Positions 8,105 to 16,204 of a DNA stretch of 38,449 nucleotides are shown here, piece after piece. The notes under the pieces were generated by a model. The model ran no database searches. It was not told the origin of the DNA and was given only the letters and a program-made list of their open reading frames with translations. Origin of the DNA: Lachnospiraceae bacterium (lineage in GTDB: Bacteria > Bacillota > Clostridia > Lachnospirales > Lachnospiraceae). Made by a program: the position numbers and the translations under genes. Position 1 is the stretch's first letter, and every line of letters starts with the position of its first letter. The stretch lies in contig JAFUZJ010000063.1 in the NCBI GenBank assembly GCA_017476665.1, forward strand, positions 1 through 38,449. Direction: 5' to 3'.

Positions 8105-8157
8105 AGTATACTCCTTTCTGCAAACGCGAGCGTTTCACCATTTTTCTCTCTATGTAT

Positions 8158-8166
8158 AGTATAGCA
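8158..8166 (-). promoter_or_regulatory. Probable extended -10 promoter for the 73-residue membrane protein
   Basis: On the minus strand TGCTATACT gives a TGn-extended -10 about 55 bases before the start codon. A small AAACGC/GCGTTT hairpin lies in the leader between it and the ribosome binding site. The -35 is poor. Confidence 0.4.
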
Positions 8167-8250
8167 CATGGTACGTTCTGTGTTTCTAAACATTTTCTAA
8201 ATCTTTGTTTCCCCATTATCCGCAAGTTTACAATTCCAATCAGCCATGAT

Positions 8251-8281
8251 AAAAGGCTCCCGCAAAATTGCGGAAAGCCTC
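8251..8281 (-). terminator. Terminator of the DegV gene
   Basis: Minus strand: AGGCT and CCGCAA pair with TTGCGG and AGCCT across a small loop, with U-rich sequence after the stem. It sits directly after the DegV stop. Confidence 0.6.
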
Positions 8282-8290
8282 TCTTATTAT

Positions 8291-9154
8291 TTATTCAATC
8301 ACCTGACTGCACGCCACTGCCAGTGCCCCGGGACCAATGTGACAGGAAACGCTCAATGACAGTGGATCCATATGGATGTCATACTCCGGAAAAGCCTCCT
8401 GTACTTCCTGTTTCCAGGTATTCGCAGCTTCCAGATCATAGGTATATGCGATCTCCAGATGCACCTTTTTGTTCTCCACACCGCCAAACCGAGTGTTGAT
8501 ATCGTTCTTCATGGCGTTCAGCATGATGCTCTTACCCTGGCTTGTGGTACGTGCTTTTGCAAAAGCATCCAGCTTTTCTCCCTGGATCTGCAGCACCGGC
8601 TTGATTTTGAGCAGAGCGCCGATCGCAGCTGCCGCCGGTGTGATCCTGCCGCCCTTTTTCAGATAAGACAAGGTATCCAGCATGATATAGATGCTGCTGT
8701 TGAATTTCTCGTTTTCCAGGATCTCTTTGATCTCTGCTGCGGTCTTGCCCTTTGCCGCAAGCTGCTTTGCATCCAGTGCCGACTGTCTCTGGGTCACGGA
8801 AATACGCTGATTGTTCACAACCTGCACTTTGCCGTCGTAGTCCTGCGCCAGCATCAATGCGCTCTGACAGGAACCGGAAAGCCCGCTGGACATGGGAATA
8901 TGTACGATCTCGTCATATTCATTCAGCAGCTCATTCCACAGCTTCATCACGGTATCCGGAGAAGGCTGGCTGGTGGAGATTTCCGCGCCACCGGCAAGTT
9001 TCTCATAAAATTGTTCCTGCGTCAGATTAATGTCCTCCAGATAGTCCTGACCATCTATTGTGAACGGCATGGGAATGACATATATCCCCAATTCCGCCGC
9101 CTTAGTCTGTGTAATGCCACTGTTGCTGTCTGTGACGATTGCAATGTTAGACAT
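8291..9154 (-). CDS. DegV family fatty acid-binding protein (FakB-like)
   Basis: DegV/FakB proteins hold one fatty acid and present it to the kinase FakA for phosphorylation, feeding exogenous fatty acids to phospholipid synthesis. The start at 9154 (MSNIAIVTDSNSGI) has GGGAG upstream; a start at 9172 adds six residues. Family signatures: VTDSNSGI at the N-terminus, TSQPSPD with the conserved Thr-Ser, PMSSGLSGSCQSA (the second ligand-binding Ser motif), LKKGGRITPAAAAIG, and VSCHIGPGALAVAC near the end. 287 residues is the usual length. The next genes upstream on this strand are recG and fakA, so a FakA partner lies within 3 kb. Which fatty acid is bound cannot be read from the sequence. Confidence 0.9.
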   Translation of the reverse strand: MSNIAIVTDSNSGITQTKAAELGIYVIPMPFTIDGQDYLEDINLTQEQFYEKLAGGAEISTSQPSPDTVMKLWNELLNEYDEIVHIPMSSGLSGSCQSALMLAQDYDGKVQVVNNQRISVTQRQSALDAKQLAAKGKTAAEIKEILENEKFNSSIYIMLDTLSYLKKGGRITPAAAAIGALLKIKPVLQIQGEKLDAFAKARTTSQGKSIMLNAMKNDINTRFGGVENKKVHLEIAYTYDLEAANTWKQEVQEAFPEYDIHMDPLSLSVSCHIGPGALAVACSQVIE

Positions 9155-9227
9155 ATGTACTATCTCCCTCATCGTTTCGATCGTATGATGCCTTTAAAAA
9201 TAACATTCTTATTCTTCTATTTTACTT

Positions 9228-11285
9228 TTATATGGATCGAAAGTCAACAGAATTTCCCGCGGTTGCAAAATGCCGCTTTAATCCGGCATGTTCCGGCATG
9301 CTCAATCCCGGATCCTCCGCCAGCAGCCGATCCACTGCCGCAGCTGCTCCCTGCAGGACATTTGCGTCCGTATAGACATCCCCCAGCCGGAAAGAAAAAT
9401 CGCCGCTCTGTCTGATTCCAAACAGATCCCCCGGCCCCCGAAGCTTTAAATCCTGGGCTGCGATCTGAAATCCGTCATTGGAATGATTGAGGATATCCAG
9501 GCGCTCCATGGTTTCTTTTTTCTCGTTGGTGCTGATAAAAATACAGTAACTCTGGGCATCTCCTCGTCCGACTCTGCCGCGGAGCTGGTGCAATTGCGCC
9601 AGTCCGAAGCGCTCCGCATTCTCCACCATCATCACAGTGGCGTTCGGAACATTGATGCCCACCTCGATGACTGTCGTGGAGACAAGAATATCTGTTTCAT
9701 GTCGGGAAAATGCATCCATGATGCGGTTTTTATCGGCAGCAGACATTTTGCCGTGCAGATACGCGATCCGGATATCGGCAGGCAGCGCCGCCCGCAGTTT
9801 CTCCGCGTATTCCACCACATTTTCCAGATCCTCCATCTCCCCCTCTTCCACCTGTGGACAGATCACATAGGCCTGATGGCCTTCCCTGACCTGTTTTTCT
9901 ATGAAAGAATAGGCCTTGGGGCGATAGGAGGTGTTGACCACACAGTTTTTGATGGGCAGACGGTTGGCAGGGAGCTCATCAATGACAGAAATATGGAGAT
10001 CGCCGTATAAAATGATCGCCAATGTCCTGGGAATGGGCGTTGCACTCATAACAAGCACATGCGGATGTCCCTCTCCCTTTTCCGCAAGTTTTTCCCGCTG
10101 CCTGACTCCGAAACGGTGCTGTTCGTCCGTCACCACCAGTGCTAGCTTTTCAAAATGTACCTTATCCTGTATCACAGCATGGGTGCCAATCACCAGATTC
10201 GCTTCTCCTGCGGCAATCATAGTATAGGCTGCCCGTTTCTGGGCGGCAGTCATGCTTCCCACCAGAAGGATCGGCTTGAGATTCAACCCGTATTCCCGAA
10301 TATATCCCTGAACGGTCTCAAAATGCTGGGCTGCCAGCACCTCAGTGGGTGCCATCAGCGCGCCCTGATAACCGTTTGCGGCACACATCAGCAGCGCCAG
10401 CACAGATACAATGGTCTTCCCGCTTCCCACATCTCCCTGGATCAGTCGGTTCATGCAATGACTGCCTTCCAGATCTTCCTTGAGTTCTCCCCAGACTTTT
10501 TTCTGAGCCTTGGTCAGCGGAAAAGGCAGCTGCTCCAGGAAACGCACCGTATCCGAGGTTTCATGCATGGGATAGTCATTGGACAGTTCTTCCGTCATAT
10601 CCTTATTTTGACGCAGCATCAGCAAAAATCCAAAGAATTCGTCAAAGACAAGACGCTTTCTCGCCGCCTTCATTTCATCAAAAGTTTTCGGAAAATGCAG
10701 ATTTTCCAATGCTTCCTGTGCCGAACAAAGGTCATACTGCTCAATCACCGACGGCGGATAATATTCTTCCTCCGTCGCGCAAAGTCCCAATGCCTGCTTC
10801 ACCGCCTTTTGCACGGCCTGATTGGTCAGTCCCTTTGTCAGGGCATATTTGGGCATCAGCTGCCCGCATTGCTTCCGATAGTCATCCAGCCCATAGATTT
10901 TGGGCTGTTCCATGATCTTACTCGCTCCTCTGGACTGGATCAGACCGCGAAATACATAATAACCGCCCGGCCGCAAGGTCTTCTTTAAAAAGGGCATATT
11001 AAAAAATGTCAGCTGCATAGCGCCGGAGACATCCTTTACATTTACATTCAATATGGTCAGGTTACGGATCTTCTTTGCATTCGGTATGCCTGTGACCATC
11101 CCGTGAATGGCACAGGTATCTCCCGGCATGGCATCCGCAATGGGAACCGGCAGCGCAAAGGTCTCGTAATCCCTGGGATAATGCGCCAGCAGATCGCCCA
11201 CGGTAAATATATTTAATTTGCCAAATAAGGCGCTTGATTTTTCGCCAATGCCTTTTAATTCAATGATCGAGGTGCTGCGTGTCAT
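9228..11285 (-). CDS. recG: ATP-dependent DNA helicase RecG
   Basis: Branch-migrating helicase that remodels stalled forks and Holliday junctions. The start at 11285 (MTRSTSIIELKGIG) is favoured by an AGAGGA site; the reading from 11306 adds seven residues. The N-terminal wedge/OB domain includes GDTCAIHGMV. Helicase motifs follow in order: RLIQGDVGSGKT (Walker A), MAPTEVLAAQH, VVTDEQHRFGVRQR (DEQH box), SATPIPRTLA, then AYLHGKM, STTVIEVGINVPNA and QLRGRVGRG. 685 residues is the family's normal length. It lies between fakA and the DegV gene; recG beside fakA is a common Firmicute arrangement. Confidence 0.97.
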   Translation of the reverse strand: MTRSTSIIELKGIGEKSSALFGKLNIFTVGDLLAHYPRDYETFALPVPIADAMPGDTCAIHGMVTGIPNAKKIRNLTILNVNVKDVSGAMQLTFFNMPFLKKTLRPGGYYVFRGLIQSRGASKIMEQPKIYGLDDYRKQCGQLMPKYALTKGLTNQAVQKAVKQALGLCATEEEYYPPSVIEQYDLCSAQEALENLHFPKTFDEMKAARKRLVFDEFFGFLLMLRQNKDMTEELSNDYPMHETSDTVRFLEQLPFPLTKAQKKVWGELKEDLEGSHCMNRLIQGDVGSGKTIVSVLALLMCAANGYQGALMAPTEVLAAQHFETVQGYIREYGLNLKPILLVGSMTAAQKRAAYTMIAAGEANLVIGTHAVIQDKVHFEKLALVVTDEQHRFGVRQREKLAEKGEGHPHVLVMSATPIPRTLAIILYGDLHISVIDELPANRLPIKNCVVNTSYRPKAYSFIEKQVREGHQAYVICPQVEEGEMEDLENVVEYAEKLRAALPADIRIAYLHGKMSAADKNRIMDAFSRHETDILVSTTVIEVGINVPNATVMMVENAERFGLAQLHQLRGRVGRGDAQSYCIFISTNEKKETMERLDILNHSNDGFQIAAQDLKLRGPGDLFGIRQSGDFSFRLGDVYTDANVLQGAAAAVDRLLAEDPGLSMPEHAGLKRHFATAGNSVDFRSI

Positions 11286-11319
11286 AAATAGATCCTCTTT
11301 TCCCAAACCTTTAAATTGT

Positions 11320-11352
11320 AAAGAGGGAGAACTGCCATCCTCCCTCTTTTTT
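11320..11352. terminator. Strong 10-bp hairpin between fakA and recG
   Basis: AAAGAGGGAG pairs perfectly with CTCCCTCTTT across a 10-base loop. On the plus strand the right arm runs into TTTTTT, a textbook terminator, although no plus-strand gene ends here. On the minus strand, the direction of fakA, only three U follow. It may attenuate readthrough from fakA into recG or act mainly against antisense transcription. Confidence 0.5.
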
Positions 11353-11390
11353 CAAGCTTATCAGATATAAATTCCGTACGCCCTATGGTC

Positions 11391-13217
11391 TTATTCCACG
11401 GAAACCACATAATAGTAAATGGGCTGTCCTCCATACTGCAATTCCACGTCGCAGGAAGCATGTGTGCTCTTGATCGCATCACACAAGCTCTGAGCCGTCG
11501 CCTCATCCACATCAGAACCGTAGTATACGCTGATCAATTCGGAAGCTTCGTCCACCATGCCGGCAACCATTTCTTCTGCAACCTTCATGATATCCTGTCC
11601 GGCAGAAATGATACCTTTATCGCCGATTCCCATGTAGTCATCCTTCTTGATCTCGATATCATCGATCACAGTATCTCTCACTGCGTAAGTAACCTGACCG
11701 GTCTTGACATTCTCGATCTCTGCCATCATGGACTGCATATTGTCGTCCGCAGACAGATCCGGCACAAAGTTGATCACAGCCGTGATACCCTGAGGGATCG
11801 TCTTGGTAGGGATCACACAGATCTTCTTATCCTGTGACAGGATTGCTGCCTGGTTCGCCGCCAGGATAATGTTCTTATTGTTGGGCAGCACAAATACGGT
11901 GTCTGCATTGACCTTCTCAACCGCATCCAGAATATCCGCGGTACTGGGATTCATGGTCTGACCGCCTTCGATAATGTAATCTACGCCGAGGCTCTTAAAG
12001 ATCTCATTCAGTCCGTCGCCTGCAGACACTGCAATAAATCCCATTGCCTTGCGGGGTTCTTCGCTCCCGTCAGTTCTTACAGCGCCCTGTGATTTGTCCT
12101 CGGTCTGCGCATTATCTCCGGCTTCTGTTTCGAAAGAAATATTTTTTAACGTCTGTGCCATATGTTCTTCCTTGGAGAAAGGTCTGTCTGCCTGACCGGT
12201 GATCTCCACATCCAGCTCAATTGCTTTGCCGTCAGATAGCATCTTGAACAGCTTCTCCCGGTGCTCCATGCGCATATTGTCCACTTTTATATTGGACAAC
12301 TGACCGTAAAGCAAAGCTTTCTGTAAAGCCAGACCGGGATCGTTGGTGTGCACATGCACTTTCACCATCTCATCATCGGATACGCAGACAATGGAATCGC
12401 CAATGGACTCAAGAAAAGACTTGAAATCGCGCTCGGTTTTTACATTCAAGGGTTTATTTAATAAAATAATAAATTCTGTGCAGTATCCGAATTTGATGTC
12501 TGCATTGGCCTGTGCCTCATAGGAACCGGTGCGGCTGCCACTCTTCATTTTCACGTGAGTCGCGGCACTGGTATCCAGATTCATGTCCACTTCTTTGCCC
12601 ATATAGGCATCGAAAGCACCATGCAATACCTCTACCAGACCCTGCCCGCCGGAGTCTACCACGCCAGCCTGCTTCAGTACTGGTAACATTTCCGGGGTCT
12701 GACTGAGTACATATTCCGCCTGCTCTATGATCGCGCGGAAAAAGGTCTCCATATCCTCACAACCGTCTTCTACCAGGCTCTGGGCACATTCTGCCGCGCC
12801 CTTTGCAACCGTCAGGATCGTACCTTCCTTGGGCTTCATGACCGCTTTGTATGCGGTTTCCACTGCCTTATCAAAAGCCTCCGCTATGAGCGGCATATCC
12901 AGAGCAGTTTCTTTTTTGGCAATCTTGGTGAATCCGCGGAACAACTGGGACAGAATCACGCCGGAGTTACCTCTGGCGCCCCGCAGGGAACCGGAGGAAA
13001 TGGCTTTGCAGATTTCTTCCATGCTGCCGGTCTCACCAAGCTCTTTCACTTCCTTGGCAGCCGACATGATGGTCATTGTCATATTGGTACCCGTATCGCC
13101 GTCAGGAACCGGGAATACATTTAATTCATTGATCCACTCTTTTTTATTTTCCAGATTTTTCGCACCGGCTAAGAACATCTTTGCAAGCATCTTAGCATCG
13201 ATTTGTTGTAAGCTCAC
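11391..13217 (-). CDS. fakA: Fatty acid kinase catalytic subunit FakA (YloV, DAK2 domain)
   Basis: ATP-dependent kinase that phosphorylates FakB-bound fatty acids. The start is GTG at 13217 with AAGGAGG upstream. The N-terminal DAK2 domain shows FPVPDGDTGTNM (35-46, the Asp residues that hold Mg-ATP), GSLRGARGNSGVILSQ and DSGGQGLVEVLHGAF. A middle domain and a C-terminal DegV-like fold domain (VSAGDGLNEIF, LPNNKNIILAANQA, IPTKTIPQGI) complete it. At 608 residues it is about 50 longer than the B. subtilis type; the excess is a polar linker around 365-395 rich in Glu, Asp, Gln and Ser. It sits 12 bases after the Asp23-family gene and upstream of recG. Confidence 0.93.
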   Translation of the reverse strand: MSLQQIDAKMLAKMFLAGAKNLENKKEWINELNVFPVPDGDTGTNMTMTIMSAAKEVKELGETGSMEEICKAISSGSLRGARGNSGVILSQLFRGFTKIAKKETALDMPLIAEAFDKAVETAYKAVMKPKEGTILTVAKGAAECAQSLVEDGCEDMETFFRAIIEQAEYVLSQTPEMLPVLKQAGVVDSGGQGLVEVLHGAFDAYMGKEVDMNLDTSAATHVKMKSGSRTGSYEAQANADIKFGYCTEFIILLNKPLNVKTERDFKSFLESIGDSIVCVSDDEMVKVHVHTNDPGLALQKALLYGQLSNIKVDNMRMEHREKLFKMLSDGKAIELDVEITGQADRPFSKEEHMAQTLKNISFETEAGDNAQTEDKSQGAVRTDGSEEPRKAMGFIAVSAGDGLNEIFKSLGVDYIIEGGQTMNPSTADILDAVEKVNADTVFVLPNNKNIILAANQAAILSQDKKICVIPTKTIPQGITAVINFVPDLSADDNMQSMMAEIENVKTGQVTYAVRDTVIDDIEIKKDDYMGIGDKGIISAGQDIMKVAEEMVAGMVDEASELISVYYGSDVDEATAQSLCDAIKSTHASCDVELQYGGQPIYYYVVSVE

Positions 13218-13229
13218 AATACTTCCTCC

Positions 13230-13589
13230 TTAATCAATCACTCTTACACCTTCGACAAAGATGTTGATTTTTTCTATTTCAAGGCCGGTAAATTCCTCAA
13301 CCTTATACTTCACGCTGTCGATCAGATTATCGGACACTGCAAGAATACTCACGCCGTATGCCACAATTACATGAAAATCCAAAATCAGCTTGTGATCCTT
13401 CACCGTAACATTGATTCCCCTGGTCAGACTGTCCATTTTCAAAAGTCTTACCAGACCATCCTTCACATTTACGCCTGCCATACCAACAATGCCGAAACAC
13501 TCTACTGCCACACTGCCTGCGTACTGTGCGATCACGTCATTGTCCACTACTATATTTCCCATATGGGTATTTATAGAAGATTTCTTCAT
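13230..13589 (-). CDS. Asp23/Gls24 family envelope stress protein (YloU-like)
   Basis: 119 residues of the Asp23/Gls24 family. Typical features: an N-terminal GNIVVDNDVIAQYAGSVAVECFGIVGM, a central DFHVIVAYGVSI, and VKYKVEEFTGLEIEKINIFVEGVRV at the end. No membrane segment. AAAAAGGAGGTA gives a very strong ribosome binding site. In many Firmicutes this gene (yloU) directly precedes fakA (yloV) and lies opposite rpmB, exactly as here, which confirms the assignment. The molecular role is not settled. Confidence 0.9.
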   Translation of the reverse strand: MKKSSINTHMGNIVVDNDVIAQYAGSVAVECFGIVGMAGVNVKDGLVRLLKMDSLTRGINVTVKDHKLILDFHVIVAYGVSILAVSDNLIDSVKYKVEEFTGLEIEKINIFVEGVRVID

Positions 13590-13678
13590 ACGCTACCTCC
13601 TTTTTGTACAGACATATTCATTTTCTATTCTATCAGATAACACAAAAAAAGGAAATACAAAAATATTTAAAATTTTGC

Positions 13679-13707
13679 TTGCTTTTATGAAACATTTCTG
13701 TTAATAT
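13679..13707 (+). promoter_or_regulatory. Sigma-A type promoter of rpmB
   Basis: TTGCTT (13679-13684), a 17-base spacer, then TAATAT (13702-13707). Transcription would start near 13714, giving a leader of about 30 bases before the L28 start. Confidence 0.6.
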
Positions 13708-13746
13708 ATCAATGTTGTGAATCTTTTGTGTTTAGGAGGTGTCAAA

Positions 13747-13932
13747 ATGGCTAAATGTGATGTTTGTGGCAAAGGCGTTCATTTCGGTAATAACGTAAGC
13801 CATTCTCATAGAAGAAGCAACGCAATTTGGAATTCTAACGTTAAGAGCGTGAAATGCAAAGTAAATGGCGGAGCAAAGAGAATGCATGTGTGCACAAGCT
13901 GCTTAAAGTCCGGTCTGGTTGAGCGCGCTTAA
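13747..13932 (+). CDS. rpmB: 50S ribosomal protein L28, zinc-binding form
   Basis: Component of the large ribosomal subunit. The start at 13747 (MAKCDVCGKG) has AGGAGGTG upstream; an in-frame start at 13717 would begin inside the leader and is rejected. 61 residues. Cys4 and Cys7 at the N-terminus and Cys49 and Cys52 (HVCTSCLKSG) form the four-cysteine zinc site of the C+ type. VSHSHRRSNAIWNSNVKSV is the typical core. It is one of only two clear plus-strand genes here, with its own promoter and terminator, and diverges from the Asp23-family gene. Confidence 0.97.
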   Translation: MAKCDVCGKGVHFGNNVSHSHRRSNAIWNSNVKSVKCKVNGGAKRMHVCTSCLKSGLVERA

Positions 13933-13958
13933 TTTTCGCACATATTTACGAACAATGT

Positions 13959-13988
13959 AAAAAAGGAATCGTTTTCGATTCCTTTTTT
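13959..13988 (+). terminator. Rho-independent terminator of rpmB
   Basis: AAAAAAGGAATCG pairs with CGATTCCTTTTTT across a TTTT loop, ending in a T run. It is symmetrical and so could also stop minus-strand transcripts arriving from the J-domain protein gene. Confidence 0.85.
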
Positions 13989-13991
13989 CTT

Positions 13992-14058
13992 GTCCGTAAG
14001 GACGCGTTCATATCAGGAGTTGCGAAGCAACTCGCAGAATGCGGCAAAGCCGCATTCT
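13992..14058. repeat. Run of three perfect hairpins after the J-domain protein gene
   Basis: Three dyads within 67 bases: GTCC-GTAA-GGAC (13992-14003), GAGTTGC-GAA-GCAACTC (14017-14033) and AGAATGCGGC-AAA-GCCGCATTCT (14036-14058). The last begins two bases beyond the stop codon of the minus-strand gene. None ends in a T run, unlike the neighbouring terminator, so the cluster looks more like a REP-type palindromic unit or an mRNA 3' protecting structure. I see no second copy in this window. Confidence 0.6.
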
Positions 14059-14060
14059 TG

Positions 14061-14642
14061 TTACGCTTCTTCTCTTTTTCTTCTGGAAAACTCTTTGTTG
14101 ATCATCTGGACCAGCTCTTCATCTCCGGCCAGATTGTCAGGGTGAAAAATCTTCATCAAATCCTTATAGCGCTTCCGCAAAGTTAACGGATTCGTCGCAT
14201 TCCGGAACAGAATTCCGACAATGGAGGTACCGTCCGAATAATCATAATAGTCCGACGAACGTCTGGAACTCCGTTCCTTTTCCTGATAGAATTCATACTT
14301 CTCACGTTCAAAATTCCTGCGGTCAATATCCAGCTGCAAGAATCCGTTCTGCAAGATCGCCATCTTCTTGTCAAAGAAAAGCTTCTCATCCTTCATGCGC
14401 TTGCGTTCGATCACACTTTTGTGGTTTAAAGCATTCATCTCGTCTTTGAAACACATGCGTTCACTATTAAACTTGTCCCTTGCCTCTTCCAGCGTCTTGC
14501 GTTCCTGCGTCAGCCTGTCCAAATCCTGCTCCAGCTTCATTTTCTCCTGTTCCAGACGCATATTTTCCTGAAACAGCCAAAGCTTGGCCTCCCGCAATCC
14601 TTCATTGTCTTCCGCTTTCAGGACATCTTCCCAGTTGATCAT
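14061..14642 (-). CDS. Coiled-coil protein with C-terminal J-like domain
   Basis: 193 residues. After a short N-terminal segment, residues about 25-125 form a charged coiled coil (LEQEKMKLEQDLDRL, then KRMKDEKLFFDKK). A Ser/Tyr/Asp-rich hinge (126-139) leads to a compact J-domain-like end: LTLRKRYKDLMKIFHPDN, with the HPD triad at 167-169 and a following helix QMINKEFSRRK. J domains stimulate Hsp70 (DnaK) ATPase; here the domain is at the C-terminus and short (about 45 residues), lacking an obvious full helix I. There is no membrane segment. The client and partner are unknown; the HPD triad makes a DnaK link a fair inference. Confidence 0.75.
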   Translation of the reverse strand: MINWEDVLKAEDNEGLREAKLWLFQENMRLEQEKMKLEQDLDRLTQERKTLEEARDKFNSERMCFKDEMNALNHKSVIERKRMKDEKLFFDKKMAILQNGFLQLDIDRRNFEREKYEFYQEKERSSRRSSDYYDYSDGTSIVGILFRNATNPLTLRKRYKDLMKIFHPDNLAGDEELVQMINKEFSRRKREEA

Positions 14643-14672
14643 ATCAACCTCCGTGTCACAAAACGTTTCCCT

Positions 14673-14825
14673 TTAGTCACAAAACAGGCAATTATATCCC
14701 ACAAACAGCAATAGAATAACAACAACCAAACCCGCAAAGCGGTTGGTGATCATCATCAGGATCATTCCCGCCGCGATCAAAACGCATGCGATTCCGATCA
14801 CTTTCTTGGAAAAATAATTCTTCAT
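14673..14825 (-). CDS. Tiny membrane protein, unknown function
   Basis: A 50-codon reading frame too short for routine ORF calls. It encodes MKNYFSKKVIGIACVLIAAG at the N-terminus, a basic head followed by one hydrophobic helix (about 9-26), a short ITNRF turn, then a second helix (LVVVILLLFVGYNC) and a Cys-containing end. Two-helix topology with a positive N-terminus is typical of real small membrane proteins. An alternative ATG two codons upstream (14831) exists; GGATGG just before the second ATG is a modest ribosome binding site. It sits in the 240-base gap between gerW and the J-domain gene, which otherwise has no content. Confidence 0.5.
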   Translation of the reverse strand: MKNYFSKKVIGIACVLIAAGMILMMITNRFAGLVVVILLLFVGYNCLFCD

Positions 14826-14883
14826 ATCCATCCGCACAATGCATCTATACTCTTACTAAGATATGTCTTGGGCAGTCACTTTG

Positions 14884-15297
14884 TTACTGTTTCTTCTCTG
14901 GGAAAGCAATATCTACAACCTCATCATCCGTCATAGTGCCGGCGGCATTCTCCTTGGGCTGCGTAAATTTATCCACCAGTTCCGGGATCAGATCCAGGAT
15001 CTTCGTTACGGAATCCTGATTCTTGATATTCACCAGTTTCACCGCACCGTCCCGGATCACCAAAACCGCGCTGGGTGTCATTTTACCTCCGATCCCACCT
15101 GCGCCGGAACCGGACCCCTTTTGTGTATTGCTGCCAGCCCCCGCGCCGACGCCAAACGTCACATCCACCAGCGGAAGGATAACCGTGTCGCCAACCTTAG
15201 TGGGTTCGCCGACTACCGTCTTCGTAGAAAGGACGCCGTCCATACCCTTCAATAAGGATTCCACAACACCCTGAAATTCATTGTCTTTACTTGCCAT
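14884..15297 (-). CDS. gerW: Spore protein GerW (YtfJ) family
   Basis: 137 residues. In Bacillus subtilis YtfJ (GerW) is a forespore protein needed for normal L-alanine germination; homologues are widespread in Clostridia. Family traits visible: VVGEPTKVGDTVILPLVDVTFG, a Gly-rich loop (GAGAGSNTQKGSGSGAGG), then KMTPSAVLVIRDGAVKLVNI and a C-terminal acidic end. There are no membrane segments. The start overlaps the DUF2953 stop by 11 bases, and the gene pair ytfI-ytfJ is conserved, so cotranscription is very likely. It is the clearest hint that this organism makes spores, although GerW-like proteins also occur in non-sporulating relatives. Confidence 0.9.
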   Translation of the reverse strand: MASKDNEFQGVVESLLKGMDGVLSTKTVVGEPTKVGDTVILPLVDVTFGVGAGAGSNTQKGSGSGAGGIGGKMTPSAVLVIRDGAVKLVNIKNQDSVTKILDLIPELVDKFTQPKENAAGTMTDDEVVDIAFPEKKQ

Positions 15298-16204
15298 GTT
15301 TTTTCTCCTTCTTTACTTTGGAAATAAAATGCCAAAGCTTTTTATCCAGTACAAGCAGGATTCCCTGCCATAGAATCTTTACCAGCATGATATGTCCGGC
15401 TATATAAACCCGTCCTTTCAAAACCTTGTCCTCAAAATCCGGGGTCAGCAGAAACATATTTCCCACAAAAGGCGAAAGCATTCCGTAAACTCCAAGGACA
15501 TATCCTGTCGTATCCGGCGAACCTGTTCCGAAAAGCAGATTTCCCTCCATCTTGCGGGGGCGGATACTTTTCAGGATCTTGCCCACCCGCAGCAATGCAT
15601 GATCCAGCAGCTGGCGCGTTTCATTGTCGGTAAGAACTTCTTTGTAATAACTTATATTTTCCCATGTATCTTTTATTTTATCACAGGTACTACGGATTGT
15701 GTACCGAATTTTATCAAATTTTGACTCCGGCTTCTCCCCGCGCAGTCTGGCCTCCACTTCACGCCATGCCTCTGCATGCTCCTGCGCCTTCCTGTTTTCC
15801 TCGGTGCTCTCATTGTCCTCAGTGCTGATATTGTCATCGGAGTTTCCGGTGTTCACAACGGGCCCTGTTTTTTCGGTACTTTCATCTGCTCCAATGGGGG
15901 ACACAGCCTCTTTTTCACTCTTGTCGCCTCCGGCACCATCCGGCTCTTTCGGCGTTGAATCATATACTGTGAAGCATAAAACTTTCACCTGCAGTTGTCC
16001 GGGATCCGGATAGACAAAACTCACACGCAGAAGTCCGAACAGCCATCGGACTTTCGCCTCTGCCTTGATTTCCTCCTGCTTCTCTCCTCTGATCCGATAG
16101 ACGATCGGCATAAACAGGATCAGCAACAGCAGAAACAGAATAATTCCCAGAAGAATCAGCAAGACCAGACCGATGATCCGGAGCACACTCAATATCACGG
16201 TCAT
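15287..16204 (-). CDS. DUF2953 membrane protein (YtfI-like)
   Basis: Start at 16204 (MTVILSVLRIIGLV), with GGGAG upstream and an ATGA overlap with the preceding gene. One long N-terminal hydrophobic helix (about 5-33, LVLLILLGIILFLLLLILF) is followed by a cytoplasmic-type region. A low-complexity acidic insert lies at about 90-150 (repeated Glu, Asp, Ser and Thr such as NSDDNISTEDNESTEENRK). The DUF2953 part is recognised by VRWLFGLLRVSFVY and the later NLLFGTGSPDTTGYVLGVYG. Function unknown; always found beside ytfJ, so a sporulation link is an inference from context. Confidence 0.8.
   Translation of the reverse strand: MTVILSVLRIIGLVLLILLGIILFLLLLILFMPIVYRIRGEKQEEIKAEAKVRWLFGLLRVSFVYPDPGQLQVKVLCFTVYDSTPKEPDGAGGDKSEKEAVSPIGADESTEKTGPVVNTGNSDDNISTEDNESTEENRKAQEHAEAWREVEARLRGEKPESKFDKIRYTIRSTCDKIKDTWENISYYKEVLTDNETRQLLDHALLRVGKILKSIRPRKMEGNLLFGTGSPDTTGYVLGVYGMLSPFVGNMFLLTPDFEDKVLKGRVYIAGHIMLVKILWQGILLVLDKKLWHFISKVKKEKKHGK

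Noticed and set aside
8372-9415. 347-codon plus-strand frame across DegV and recG
   Set aside because: Crosses two real minus-strand genes and a terminator-free gap; no motif or start site.
14673-14678. TTAGTC in the gap upstream of the J-domain protein gene
   Set aside because: No GACTAA partner 21 bases away; it is explained by the last codon and stop of the small membrane protein frame.
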